The notes under the pieces: generated by a model | The model's database searches: none | What the model was told of the DNA's origin: nothing | What the model saw: only the letters and a program-made list of their open reading frames with translations | Program-made: the position numbers and the translations under genes | NCBI GenBank assembly: GCA_016296065.1 | Contig: JAEDKA010000003.1 | Span: 1-64,000 of the forward strand | Source: Kiritimatiellia bacterium | GTDB taxonomy: Bacteria > Verrucomicrobiota > Kiritimatiellia > RFP12 > UBA1067 | Direction of reading: 5' to 3' | Length of the DNA: 64,000 nt | In this document: piece by piece, positions 33,920-42,567 of the stretch | Numbering within the stretch: position 1 is the stretch's first letter | Layout: each line of letters starts with the position of its first letter

Positions 33920-35336
33920 ACTCCAGTTCGTTCCTTGCGAAGTTAGATTCAAGAGGTTTTATAATTATACCAAACTTTTCGGGCTCGCGCGCAATCGGAG
34001 AATGAACAGTCAGCGCGAACCGATGCCAGTAGCACGACTGTATCAGGCCCTTCCTCGCGAGCGACCTCACGTAACGCTCCGCTCCGCGCTGCTCCGCCTT
34101 CGTCTCGGTCGGGAAGTCGTACATCAAATACGCGTGCACGAATATCTTCGCCGCCCTGAACGCGCGCAGCACCTTTTCGGCCGAGGCGAGCGTGATCCCC
34201 TTCTTCATCAGAGCGAGCAGCCTGTCGTTCGCGCACTCCAGCCCGCCCGTCACCGCTATGCACCCCGCCTTCGCCATCTTCTTCGCGAGCGCAGGCGTGA
34301 ACGCCGCGTCGAAACGGACGTTCCCCCACCACTCGACGTCGATGCCGCGCCGCAGTATCTCGTCGCAGAGTGCCGACACGAGCGCGGGAGGCATCGCCTC
34401 GTCGACGAAGTGGACGCCGGAAATGACGGGGCTCGGGAAAAACTCCTCGAGACAGTCGGCGATCTCCGAGGCCTTCGGCATCCTGAAACAGCCGATGTAC
34501 GGAAGCTTCACGTCGCAGAACGCGCACCTGTGCCAATAGCATCCGCGAGCCATCACGAGCTTCACCCACTTCCCCGCGCTCCACAGGCTCGTCACGAAGT
34601 TGTCCGTCTCGACGACGTCGAAATACTCGCCCCAGTCGATCCCCTCGTACGAAGGCCTCACGAACGGCGGCACGTCCTCGTCGCGGCACCTTCCGCCGAG
34701 CAGCCTCGCCATCGCGGCGTACCCCTCGTCGAGAAGGAACTCGTCGAAGTATTTCCTCGGCCGTTCGTCCGTCATGTCCCTAAGCTCCGTCGACACGTAC
34801 CCTCCGCCGAGCAGAAGCCTCACGCCCGGATATTTACGCTTCACGTACCGAGCGATCTTGAACGCTGCGACGAGCGTCCCTGGGAATGGACACGTCACCC
34901 CCACGACGTCCGGCCTCGCCTCATCCATCGCCGCCTTGAGATGCCTCTCCAGCGGAGCGTCCATTACGCCGCGCCGCTTGACGCGCCTCTCGAGCTCTCC
35001 GAAGTCCGTGACCGCGCGGCAGAGGTGCTCCGCGTAGCGCGAGAAGCCGAAGTCCGGGTCGATGTTGTCTCGTATCCATATCGCGAGCGAGTCGATCGCC
35101 TCGCTCGCCTCGCGCTTCGCCTCGAGCGGCGCGGGACCGGACAGGAACTCCAGAAGCTCGTCGGTCGTCTCGTCGCCGTACTTGAGCAGAACGTCCCGAG
35201 CGACCTTTATCGACAGGTCTCGCTGGAATACCTCGAATCCGCGGCTCTTCAAGAAGCCCGCGAGGTGCATCGTCGCGGGATACGGCGTGTTCGTCTGCAG
35301 CAGCGGGGGCGTGAGGAGGAGTAGTTTCTTCTTCAT
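33882..35336 (-). CDS. B12-binding-domain radical SAM protein
   Basis: A 484-residue protein. The N-terminal cobalamin-binding-type domain (about 1-170) starts KKLLLLTPPLLQTNTPYP and has VVGVTCPFPGTLVAAFKIAR. The radical SAM core (about 230-430) has the cluster motif CYWHRCAFC, the C-x4-C-x2-C spacing seen in some B12-radical SAM subfamilies. It also has GGLECANDRLLALMKKGI and FVHAYLMYDFPTETKAEQ. The substrate is unknown. It lies 11 nt after the phosphoesterase gene in an SDR-phosphoesterase-radical SAM-TetR string. The end overlaps the TetR start by 38 nt. Confidence 0.87.
   Translation of the reverse strand: MKKKLLLLTPPLLQTNTPYPATMHLAGFLKSRGFEVFQRDLSIKVARDVLLKYGDETTDELLEFLSGPAPLEAKREASEAIDSLAIWIRDNIDPDFGFSRYAEHLCRAVTDFGELERRVKRRGVMDAPLERHLKAAMDEARPDVVGVTCPFPGTLVAAFKIARYVKRKYPGVRLLLGGGYVSTELRDMTDERPRKYFDEFLLDEGYAAMARLLGGRCRDEDVPPFVRPSYEGIDWGEYFDVVETDNFVTSLWSAGKWVKLVMARGCYWHRCAFCDVKLPYIGCFRMPKASEIADCLEEFFPSPVISGVHFVDEAMPPALVSALCDEILRRGIDVEWWGNVRFDAAFTPALAKKMAKAGCIAVTGGLECANDRLLALMKKGITLASAEKVLRAFRAAKIFVHAYLMYDFPTETKAEQRGAERYVRSLARKGLIQSCYWHRFALTVHSPIAREPEKFGIIIKPLESNFARNELEYVRKNRPRIAQA
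33964..33975 (-). promoter_or_regulatory. Internal promoter of the TetR gene
   Basis: TTTGGTATAAT, with its -10 box at 33964-33969, lies 44 nt upstream of the TetR start, inside the 3' end of the radical SAM gene. Confidence 0.45.
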
Positions 35337-35347
35337 TCAGCCGGTTC

Positions 35348-36427
35348 TCACTTTGTCGAGGCGCTCGGCGCGAAGAAGACCACCTTCGCCGCGTCGTCCT
35401 TCCTTGCCTTCGTCAGCATGAACCTCGCCCTCGCGGAACCCGCGGGGATCTTGTAGCCCTTCTTCGACGACTGCTTCACCGTCAGCGACTCGACTCCGTT
35501 CACGGCTCCCGACGGCGTCTCGAACACGATCTTCAGCTGCAGCGGGTCCGACTCCTTCGCGAGCGTCAGGTTCGCGCACACCTTCGACTGGTCGGAGTCC
35601 AGCACCAGTTCCCTCTGGTCCACGACGAGCGCCGGATCTTCCTCCACGTTGTACGACTTCGGGACTATCGCCCACACCGCGAGCGCAGTGACGAGCGCCG
35701 CTGTGCATGCAGCCCCGACGACGACGCGCTTCTTCGCGCGCAGGCTGTCGACGCCGCGCTGCATGACGCTCGAAACCTGAAACGGGAGGTACCGGAACGA
35801 CACCGTGCGCTCCGTAGAGTCGTATATGACGTACGACGAGCAGCACGCCGTGTCGCGCGGATACCCCACCGAGCCCGGATTAACGATGTACCGCTTGTGG
35901 TCCTCTATCGTGAAGTCCTGCGGACCCGTCTTGTACACCTTGCCGGAGCGCCCCGTGAGGAATATCGCAGGCTCATGGGTATGGCCCACGAAAATGAGCT
36001 TCGCGTCCGTCTTCGCGAAGTTCGCCTCCGCGCCGGACTCGTCCATGATGTAGTAGAACTTCGGCGGATCGAACACGTCGCCGTGCGAGGCTATCGCCTT
36101 GTCGATCGTGCAGGTGTAGGGGCGCGTCTTGAGCCACGCCAGGTCATGCTCGGAAAGAGCCGCCCTGTGCCGCTCTACGGCGTCCTTCGCGAGGTCGATG
36201 AAACTCGACGCGTCGCCACGTCCGGAAACGGCATCGTCGTGGTTCCCCGCGAGCGTGATGAAGCACGTCTCCTTCACGAGCGCAAGCGTCTCTGCCGGCT
36301 GAGGTCCGTACCCTACGACATCGCCGAGGCACACGAACTTGTCGACGTGGTGCGCCTTCGCGTCCGCTATCACCGCCTTCAACGCCGTCAGGTTGGCGTG
36401 GATGTCGGATATTATCGCGTATTTCAT
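35348..36427 (-). CDS. Calcineurin-like phosphoesterase with C-terminal membrane segment
   Basis: A 359-residue protein. The N-terminal 215 residues are a YfcE-type metallophosphoesterase with the metal ligands in SDIHANL, CLGDVVGYGP, AGNHDDAV and FVGHTHEP. The active site faces the cytoplasm, as there is no signal peptide. A transmembrane helix (about 236-254, VVVGAACTAALVTALAVWAI) and a beta-rich extracytoplasmic C-terminal region of about 100 residues follow, an uncommon addition. Substrate unknown. The SDR gene stop is 1 nt from this gene's start region, so the genes are tightly linked. Confidence 0.85.
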   Translation of the reverse strand: MKYAIISDIHANLTALKAVIADAKAHHVDKFVCLGDVVGYGPQPAETLALVKETCFITLAGNHDDAVSGRGDASSFIDLAKDAVERHRAALSEHDLAWLKTRPYTCTIDKAIASHGDVFDPPKFYYIMDESGAEANFAKTDAKLIFVGHTHEPAIFLTGRSGKVYKTGPQDFTIEDHKRYIVNPGSVGYPRDTACCSSYVIYDSTERTVSFRYLPFQVSSVMQRGVDSLRAKKRVVVGAACTAALVTALAVWAIVPKSYNVEEDPALVVDQRELVLDSDQSKVCANLTLAKESDPLQLKIVFETPSGAVNGVESLTVKQSSKKGYKIPAGSARARFMLTKARKDDAAKVVFFAPSASTK

Positions 36428-36428
36428 C

Positions 36429-37202
36429 CTATATCACCTTAGGCCTTCCCGCCGCGAACTTGTCGGGCAGCATCCTGTTGAGAAGCTCGTTCATCCACTG
36501 CGGCATCACGCCGCCCGCCCACGCGGCAAGGCGCATCGGCCAGGGGAACGCGATGAGCCCGACGTCGCGGTCCGCCCGCCGCAGTATCGTCCGCGCCGCA
36601 GCGTCCGCCTCCATGAAGAACGGCATCGGACACGTATTGCGGTCCGTTATGCGAGAGCGAACGAACCCGGGGCATATCACCGAAACCTTTATCCCCTCCC
36701 GCCGCAGCATTCCGCGCAGGGACAGTCCCCACGTCTTCACGCATGCCTTCGTAGCGGAATACGCGGGGCAGGCGCGCAGCGGACCGTACCCTGCGATAGA
36801 CGACGTTATCAGAATCTGGCGCGGCGCATCCGCCGCGCCGCGAGCGCGGAAGACGGCAATCGCGGGAAGGACGGTGTTTACCACGCCTCCGACGTTTGTC
36901 GCGAACGTGCGACGCACGTTCTCCTCGTCCTCGATTCCCGTTCCGATTCCGGCGTTCGCAAACACCCTTTCAAGCGGCGCGTCGGCGTCGCACGATTCGA
37001 TCCATCCCCGCATCGCGCCCTCGTCGGAGACATCCACCGCGTCCGCGCGCACCGTCGCGCCGAGAGCACGGCACTCCTCGGCGACGGCGTCAAGCCGCGC
37101 CTTGTCGCGTCCGCAGAGGAAAAGCCTGTCTCCGCGCGCGGCGGATGCGCGCGCGAGTGCCGCCCCTATCCCGGAGCTCGCGCCTGTTATCAGGACATTC
37201 AT
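36429..37202 (-). CDS. Short-chain dehydrogenase/reductase
   Basis: A 257-residue SDR. The N-terminal nucleotide-binding motif is TGASSGIG, the structural motif NAGIG, the catalytic Ser in ITSSIAGYG, and the YxxxK pair in PAYSATKACVKTWG. The C-terminal tail is amphipathic (FPWPMRLAAWAGGVMPQWM), as in membrane-associated SDRs acting on lipids or steroids. Its substrate is unknown. It is the first gene of the string running to the TetR gene, with TATAAT (37215-37220) 12 nt before ATG. Confidence 0.9.
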   Translation of the reverse strand: MNVLITGASSGIGAALARASAARGDRLFLCGRDKARLDAVAEECRALGATVRADAVDVSDEGAMRGWIESCDADAPLERVFANAGIGTGIEDEENVRRTFATNVGGVVNTVLPAIAVFRARGAADAPRQILITSSIAGYGPLRACPAYSATKACVKTWGLSLRGMLRREGIKVSVICPGFVRSRITDRNTCPMPFFMEADAAARTILRRADRDVGLIAFPWPMRLAAWAGGVMPQWMNELLNRMLPDKFAAGRPKVI

Positions 37203-37225
37203 GCTTATTTGAGGATTATAGCAAA
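37203..37225 (-). promoter_or_regulatory. Promoter of the SDR operon
   Basis: TTTTTGCTATAAT has its -10 box at 37215-37220, 12 nt from ATG. Confidence 0.5.
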
Positions 37226-37241
37226 AATTACGGCGTCTGTG

Positions 37242-39464
37242 TCATGCAAGCCGCTCGGCGAGGGTCGTGCGGCGCTCGCGCACGACGTTGGTGTCGATGG
37301 CGCGGCTCACGGCGTAGGGGACGCCGATCAGCAGGACGAGCTTCTTGCCGCGCGTTATCGCCGTGTAGAGGAGGTTGCGCTGCAGCATCACGTAGTGCTG
37401 CGTGTGGACGATCACTATCACGGCCGGATACTCCGAGCCCTGCGACTTGTGGATCGTCGTCGCGTAGGCGAGAACGAGCTCGTCGAGATCGCCCGGCTCG
37501 TAGCGGACGGGCCTCCCGTCGAACAGCACGACGAGCGAGCGCGTCTCCGCGTCCACCGCCTTCACGAACCCGACGTCGCCGTTGTATACGTCCTTGTCGT
37601 AGTTGTTCCTCAGCTGCATCACCCTGTCCCCCACGCGGAACGTCGTGCCGCCGCGCACTATGGCGGGGCCTGTCGGATTCAACGCCTTCTGCAGCTCGAA
37701 GTTGAGGTTCTCCGTCCCGAGCAGGTTGCGCCGCATCGGCGTGAGGATCTGCACGTCGGCGAGCGGATCGAGCCCGAACTTCCTCGGGATCCTCGTCGTC
37801 ATGAACTCTATCGCGCGCCTTAGGCACTGCTCCGGGTCCTCGCAGCGGACGAAGTAGAAGTCCGTGTCGCCGTGTCGTATCTCCAGCGGCTCGCCCGCGT
37901 TCACGTGGTGCGCGTTCGCGATGATGAGTCCGCCCGCCTCCTGGCGGAATATCTGGTCGAGGCGCGTAAAGGCAACTACCCCGGACTTTATGAGGTCGCC
38001 CAAAACGCTGCCCGGTCCCACGCTCGGAAGCTGGTCCGTGTCCCCTACCCACACGACCGCGGAGCGCGGCGGAATCGCCGCGAGGAGGTCGTCCGCGAGG
38101 TTGATGTCCACCATCGACGTCTCGTCGAAGATGAAGACGTCCCCCTCTAGCGGATTCTCCTCATCGTACGTGAAGCGGTTGGTGACGGGGTTCCACTTGA
38201 GGAGCCGGTGGATCGTCTGCGCATTCGCGCCGACGGACTCCGCCATCCGCCGCGCGGCGCGTCCAGTCGGCGCGGCGAGGACGACCTTGAGTTTGCGCGC
38301 GGAGTATATCTCGACGAGCGCGCGTATGATCGTCGTCTTGCCGACGCCCGGTCCGCCGGTGATGATTGAGAACTTGCTCGACAGGCACTTCTCGAGCGCC
38401 GACGCCTGCTGGTTTGCGAGGGTGAAGCCCGCTCGCCTCTCCCACCACTCGACGGCGCGCGGAGCGTCGACCGGACGAAACGACGGCGGCGTCGCGAGTA
38501 TGCGCGCGACGTACTGCGCCGTCTGGCGCTCCGCCCAGTAGAGCGAACGGAGGTATATTCGGCGCGGCGCGACGACGTCGTGGCGCTCTGCCCAGTCCGC
38601 GCCCTTCTCGGCATCTCCCGCCGCATCGCCTTCCGCGACGACGCGCTTCTCCTCGATCTCCTTCTCGAGCGCCTCTCCGAGTATCTCGGTCGGAATGCCC
38701 GTCAGCTCGTTCGCGTGGAGAAGAAGGTCGTTCTCGAAAGTCCAGCAGTGTCCGCCCTCCTCGGCCTCCGTCTCCAGCGTGTACGAGATCGACGCGCGGG
38801 CGCGGAGCATGGAGTCCTTCGGGATGCCCACGGAGAGCGCGATGCGGTCCGCGGTCGCGAAGCCGATTCCCCAGATGTCGCGGCAGAGCTTGTACGGATC
38901 GGCCTTCACGATCGCGATCGCGTCGGGTCCGTACTTGCGCACTATCTTCGTCATCTTCGCGATGGAGATTCCGTAGGTCTGCCCGAAGATCATGTTCTCG
39001 CGCATCGTCTCGTTGGCGTGCCAGCTCGCCCGGATCTGCTCTATCTTCGCCCTGCCGAGCTTGGGGACCTCGGAGAGCCGCGCCGACTGGTGCGAGAGGA
39101 CGTTGAGCGTCTCCTCGCCGAACGTGTCGACGATGCGCTTCGCGAGCACCTTGCCTACGCCCTTTATGAGCCCGGAGGCGAGGTAGCGTTCGATTCCGAC
39201 GAGGGACTTCGGCGCGACGCAGACGATCGAGTCGGCCTTGAACTGGCGTCCGTGGGTCTTGTCCGTCACCCACTCTCCCGTCGCGCTTACCTCCTCGCCC
39301 TCCCAGACGGCCTGGGTCTTCCCGACGATTGTTATCTCGTTGAGCTGGCGGAGCGCAAAACCTGAGGGAATCTCGACGTGGAGGACGGTGTATCCGTTCT
39401 CGTCGTTGTGGTAGACGACGGACTTAACCGTCCCCTCGACCGTCTCCTTCGATTCCTCCGCCAT
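37242..39464 (-). CDS. recD2: RecD2-type ATP-dependent DNA helicase
   Basis: A 5'-3' superfamily 1B helicase acting in DNA repair and replication-fork maintenance in bacteria without RecBCD. The 740 residues match RecD2 length. The N-terminal OB-like and HhH region has GVGKVLAKRIVDTFGEET. Walker A is GGPGVGKTT (about 371), Walker B FIFDETSMVD, and later motifs include GDTDQLPSVGPG, NGDVGFV and ATTIHKSQGSEYP (motif V/VI). It lies 9 nt after metG, so the two are probably co-transcribed. Confidence 0.95.
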   Translation of the reverse strand: MAEESKETVEGTVKSVVYHNDENGYTVLHVEIPSGFALRQLNEITIVGKTQAVWEGEEVSATGEWVTDKTHGRQFKADSIVCVAPKSLVGIERYLASGLIKGVGKVLAKRIVDTFGEETLNVLSHQSARLSEVPKLGRAKIEQIRASWHANETMRENMIFGQTYGISIAKMTKIVRKYGPDAIAIVKADPYKLCRDIWGIGFATADRIALSVGIPKDSMLRARASISYTLETEAEEGGHCWTFENDLLLHANELTGIPTEILGEALEKEIEEKRVVAEGDAAGDAEKGADWAERHDVVAPRRIYLRSLYWAERQTAQYVARILATPPSFRPVDAPRAVEWWERRAGFTLANQQASALEKCLSSKFSIITGGPGVGKTTIIRALVEIYSARKLKVVLAAPTGRAARRMAESVGANAQTIHRLLKWNPVTNRFTYDEENPLEGDVFIFDETSMVDINLADDLLAAIPPRSAVVWVGDTDQLPSVGPGSVLGDLIKSGVVAFTRLDQIFRQEAGGLIIANAHHVNAGEPLEIRHGDTDFYFVRCEDPEQCLRRAIEFMTTRIPRKFGLDPLADVQILTPMRRNLLGTENLNFELQKALNPTGPAIVRGGTTFRVGDRVMQLRNNYDKDVYNGDVGFVKAVDAETRSLVVLFDGRPVRYEPGDLDELVLAYATTIHKSQGSEYPAVIVIVHTQHYVMLQRNLLYTAITRGKKLVLLIGVPYAVSRAIDTNVVRERRTTLAERLA

Positions 39465-39473
39465 CGCCGGAAA

Positions 39474-41654
39474 TTACGTGGCGGGAGTTCCGCCTCCGGC
39501 GGGAGCCGTCGGGACAAGCACGCCGCCGCAGCTGCCGGGCTCGCCCGCAAAGAGGATCATCCCCTCCGAGACGCCGACCGACATCTTGCGCGGGGCGAGG
39601 TTCGCCACGAACACGACCTCCTTGCCGACAAGCACGGCGGGGTCGGGATATGCCTGGCGAATCCCCGAGAAAATCGTGCGCTTGCCGAGAGAACCCGCGT
39701 CAAGCACGAACTTCAGCAGCTTCGAGCTCTTCGGCACGATCTCGCAGCTCTCGACGACGCCGACCCTGAAGTCAAGCTTCTCGAAGTCGGGGAACGCCAC
39801 CTCGGGCTTTATGGCCGGCACTTCGCGGCTCGCAGCCGAGCCAGAATTGACGGCCGAACCAGATTTGATGGCCGAACCAGATTTGATGGCCGAACCAGAT
39901 TTGATGGCCGAACTGTGTTCGGCCTGTCCTTTATTCTTGCTCGCCCTCGACTCGTGCGCCACCTCGCCGGAGTCGGCGGGCTTCACCGTCGCGGCGGCGA
40001 CCATCGCCTCGACCTGCTTGGCGTCGATGCGGCTGGCGAGATACTCGTACTCGCCGAGCGAGACGCCCTCGACGGCCGTGTCGCGCGAGGCCCACGACCA
40101 CTCCTTCTCGCCGAAGAGCTTCATCGCCTTGTCGGCGTAGACGGGGAGGATGGGCTTCAGGTAGATGGCGAGGATGCGGAAGGCGTTGAGCGCCGCGGTG
40201 AGCACGACGCGCGTCGCCTCCTCGTCGGTCTTCACGGTCTTCCACGGCTCCTTGCGGTCGAAATACTCGTTGGCAGCGTCGGCGAGGCGGCAGATTCCGA
40301 CGACGACCTGGTTGAAACGGCGGTTCTCGTAGTCCTGCGCGATCTGCTCTCCGCCGTCGCGCAGCTTCTGGAGAAGCGCGAGCTCCTCGTCGTGCCCGGC
40401 GAGCGTCGCGAGCGTGCCGCCGAGCTTCTTCTGCAGCATCTGCGCGGAGCGGGACGCGATGTTCGTAATCTTGCCGACGAGATCGGAGTTTACGCGTGTC
40501 ACGAAGTCCGTGAGGCTGAGGTCCATGTCGTCGGTCGTGCCGCCGAGCTTCGCCGCGTAGTAGTAGCGCAGCGCCTCCGGCGGAAGATGGTCGAGGTACG
40601 TGCGCGCGTTGACGAATGTTCCCTTAGACTTCGACATCTTCTCCCCGTTGACGGTGAGAAAGCCGTGGACGAAGATCTTGTCGGGCTGGTCGAACCCGGC
40701 GACGTGCAGCATGCCGGGCCAGAACAGGCAGTGGAAGCGGATGATGTCCTTGCCGATGAAGTGGTAATGCTCCACCTTGGGCTGGGGTTCGGCGCCGCAA
40801 GAGGCCCCGTCCGTTGTCCCCCACCAGTCCTCGAACTTCTGTCCGTTCCTCTCGCACCAGTTGCGGAGCGAGGCGAGGTATCCGATGGGCGCGTCGACCC
40901 AGACGTAGAAGAACTTGCCGGGGTATCCCGGGATCTCGAAGCCGAAGTACGGCGCGTCGCGCGAGATGCACCATCCGCGCAGGGGCTCCTTGAACCACTC
41001 GAGGAGCTTGTTCGAGACGTCGCTCGTCGTGTGCTCGGGGATCCACTTCTCGAGGTAGTCGTGCTGAGGCTCGAGCTCGAAGTAGAGATGCTCCGAGTCC
41101 TTCACGACCGGCGTGGAGCCGCACGTCGTGCACCTGGGGCTGCCGAGCTCCTCGGCGCCGTACGTGGAGCCGCAGTGGTCGCAGCTGTCGCCGTACTGGT
41201 TCTCCGCGCCGCACTTCGGGCAGACGCCCTTCACGAAGCGGTCGGGGAGGAACATCCTGCAGTGCTCGCAGTAGAGCTGCGGCGAGGTCTTCTTCGTGAT
41301 GCCGCCCGACTTCTCCATCGCGGCGAAGAACTGCTCGGAGAACGCCTTGTTCTCGGGCGAGTTCGTCGTGTAGTAGTTGTCGAACGAGACCTGGAAGTCG
41401 GTGAAGTCCTTGAGGTGGATCGCGTGCATGCGCGCGATGAGGTCCTCCGGCGCAATCCCCTCCTTGCGCGCGCGGAGCATCACGGGCGTGCCGTGCGTGT
41501 CGTCCGCGCAGACATAGACGCAGTCGTTGCCGCGCAGCTTCTGGAACCTGACCCAGAAGTCGGTCTGAAGGTACTCGACGAGATGGCCGAGGTGGATGTC
41601 TCCGTTCGCGTACGGAAGCGCGCTTGTAACTACAATTCTTCTTTTTTCTGACAT
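39474..41654 (-). CDS. metG: Methionyl-tRNA synthetase
   Basis: Charges tRNA-Met in the cytoplasm. The protein has 726 residues with start MSEKRRI and a TATAAT box 10 nt upstream. Class I signatures are PYANGDIHLGHL (HIGH) and KMSKSKG (KMSKS). The zinc-binding knob has two CxxC pairs (CEHCRMF; CPKCG, CDHCG, CTTCG). The C-terminal tRNA-binding (EMAP-like) domain starts at FEKLDFRVGVVESCEIVPKS. The linker before it contains a SAIKSG tandem repeat from an 18-nt minisatellite. It is followed by recD2. Confidence 0.95.
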   Translation of the reverse strand: MSEKRRIVVTSALPYANGDIHLGHLVEYLQTDFWVRFQKLRGNDCVYVCADDTHGTPVMLRARKEGIAPEDLIARMHAIHLKDFTDFQVSFDNYYTTNSPENKAFSEQFFAAMEKSGGITKKTSPQLYCEHCRMFLPDRFVKGVCPKCGAENQYGDSCDHCGSTYGAEELGSPRCTTCGSTPVVKDSEHLYFELEPQHDYLEKWIPEHTTSDVSNKLLEWFKEPLRGWCISRDAPYFGFEIPGYPGKFFYVWVDAPIGYLASLRNWCERNGQKFEDWWGTTDGASCGAEPQPKVEHYHFIGKDIIRFHCLFWPGMLHVAGFDQPDKIFVHGFLTVNGEKMSKSKGTFVNARTYLDHLPPEALRYYYAAKLGGTTDDMDLSLTDFVTRVNSDLVGKITNIASRSAQMLQKKLGGTLATLAGHDEELALLQKLRDGGEQIAQDYENRRFNQVVVGICRLADAANEYFDRKEPWKTVKTDEEATRVVLTAALNAFRILAIYLKPILPVYADKAMKLFGEKEWSWASRDTAVEGVSLGEYEYLASRIDAKQVEAMVAAATVKPADSGEVAHESRASKNKGQAEHSSAIKSGSAIKSGSAIKSGSAVNSGSAASREVPAIKPEVAFPDFEKLDFRVGVVESCEIVPKSSKLLKFVLDAGSLGKRTIFSGIRQAYPDPAVLVGKEVVFVANLAPRKMSVGVSEGMILFAGEPGSCGGVLVPTAPAGGGTPAT
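39835..39906. repeat. 18-nt minisatellite in metG
   Basis: Three identical copies of GCCGAACCAGATTTGATG and one diverged copy lie in frame. They encode SAIKSG repeats in the linker of MetG. Copy number may vary between strains. Confidence 0.85.
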
Positions 41655-41675
41655 ATCGCCGCCTATTATAGCATA
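41655..41675 (-). promoter_or_regulatory. Promoter of metG-recD2
   Basis: ATATGCTATAAT has its -10 box at 41665-41670, 10 nt from ATG. Confidence 0.5.
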
Positions 41676-41714
41676 TTGAGGGGACAAATTGTTGTGCGAT
41701 CACTGCGCTTTCGG

Positions 41715-42347
41715 TCAGCCGATAGGCATCGCTGGGTTGCCAAGGACCGTTATACCGGGATCAACGTCTACAAATACCGCAGAACCAGCTCCGACAACAG
41801 ATGAGGCGCCGACCTTCCTGCGCGGGGCCACGACGGAGCCAGGATATACTACCGCGCCCTCGCCAAGGATTACGGAACCGCCGATGGAGCACTGCGCGTA
41901 GACGTGCGAAAAGTCGCCGAGACGGGAGTCGTGTCCGACGGAACTCGAGTGGAACACCGAGACATGACGGCCAACCGAGACGTCCGCCGTCAGCGAAACG
42001 TGCGGCGCGATAAACGAGCCTTCGCCTATCGTCACGTTCGGACCAATCGTCGCGGTGCGGTGCACTATCGCGACAAACCTTGCTCCGCGCGACTCCAGCT
42101 TCTCCGCGCACCTGCGGCGCGACTCGATGTTGCCGAGCGCCGTGACGAACACGTCGTCCTCGGCGATTTCGTATCCGTCTGGCGAACCGATCACCGTGGG
42201 ATACCCGGCAAACCGCGCAAGCGCATCAGGCTTCGCGTCGAGAAACCCCTTAACGTCGAATTCCACGCCGTATCCGACCGACTCCAGAGCCGCGCCGTAC
42301 ATCTCGCGTCCGAATCCGCCGGCGCCGACTATCACTAGATGCTTCAC
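41715..42347 (-). CDS. NeuD/PglD-like sugar O-acyltransferase
   Basis: A 210-residue protein. The GTG start overlaps the ACP stop as GTGA. The N-terminal Rossmann part begins KHLVIVGAGGFGREM, and the C-terminal left-handed beta-helix has hexapeptide repeats (GPNVTIGEGSFIAPHVSLTA, GVVAPR-like end GAGSAVFVDVDPGITVLGNP). The likely catalytic His is in VFHSSSVGHDSRLGDF. It transfers an acyl group, usually acetyl, to a sugar nucleotide or surface glycan. Coupling to an acyl carrier protein suggests that the donor could be acyl-ACP rather than acetyl-CoA. Confidence 0.85.
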   Translation of the reverse strand: MKHLVIVGAGGFGREMYGAALESVGYGVEFDVKGFLDAKPDALARFAGYPTVIGSPDGYEIAEDDVFVTALGNIESRRRCAEKLESRGARFVAIVHRTATIGPNVTIGEGSFIAPHVSLTADVSVGRHVSVFHSSSVGHDSRLGDFSHVYAQCSIGGSVILGEGAVVYPGSVVAPRRKVGASSVVGAGSAVFVDVDPGITVLGNPAMPIG

Positions 42348-42565
42348 TGCGCAACCCCCGCCGCCTTCATGAGGTCGGCGACTGTCCTGCACGATTCGAT
42401 ATCCGCACCGGAAAGCCGCCTGCCGCAGCGCTGGTCGATCATGACGCGGAGCGCGAAAGCCGTAAGCGAATCCCACAGCGGACCGGCTCGGAAGTCGGTC
42501 TCGGGTGTCACGGAGGGGACTTCAAGCAGTCCTGCCGTCCGGTCGAGGAATTCGTTCGCGTCCAT
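42344..42565 (-). CDS. Stand-alone acyl carrier protein
   Basis: A 73-residue acidic helical protein with the phosphopantetheine attachment Ser in GPLWDSLTAFAL, the DSL motif of carrier proteins. It differs from FASII AcpP, so it is probably dedicated to the adjacent NeuD-like acyltransferase, with whose start its stop overlaps. ATG lies 2 nt after the stop of proB. Confidence 0.82.
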   Translation of the reverse strand: MDANEFLDRTAGLLEVPSVTPETDFRAGPLWDSLTAFALRVMIDQRCGRRLSGADIESCRTVADLMKAAGVAQ

Positions 42566-42567
42566 GG

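Noticed and set aside
39378..41651. Open frame of 757 codons antisense to metG
   Set aside because: Its composition is Arg/Val/Leu-rich and it mirrors the metG codons; metG on the other strand has every expected motif.
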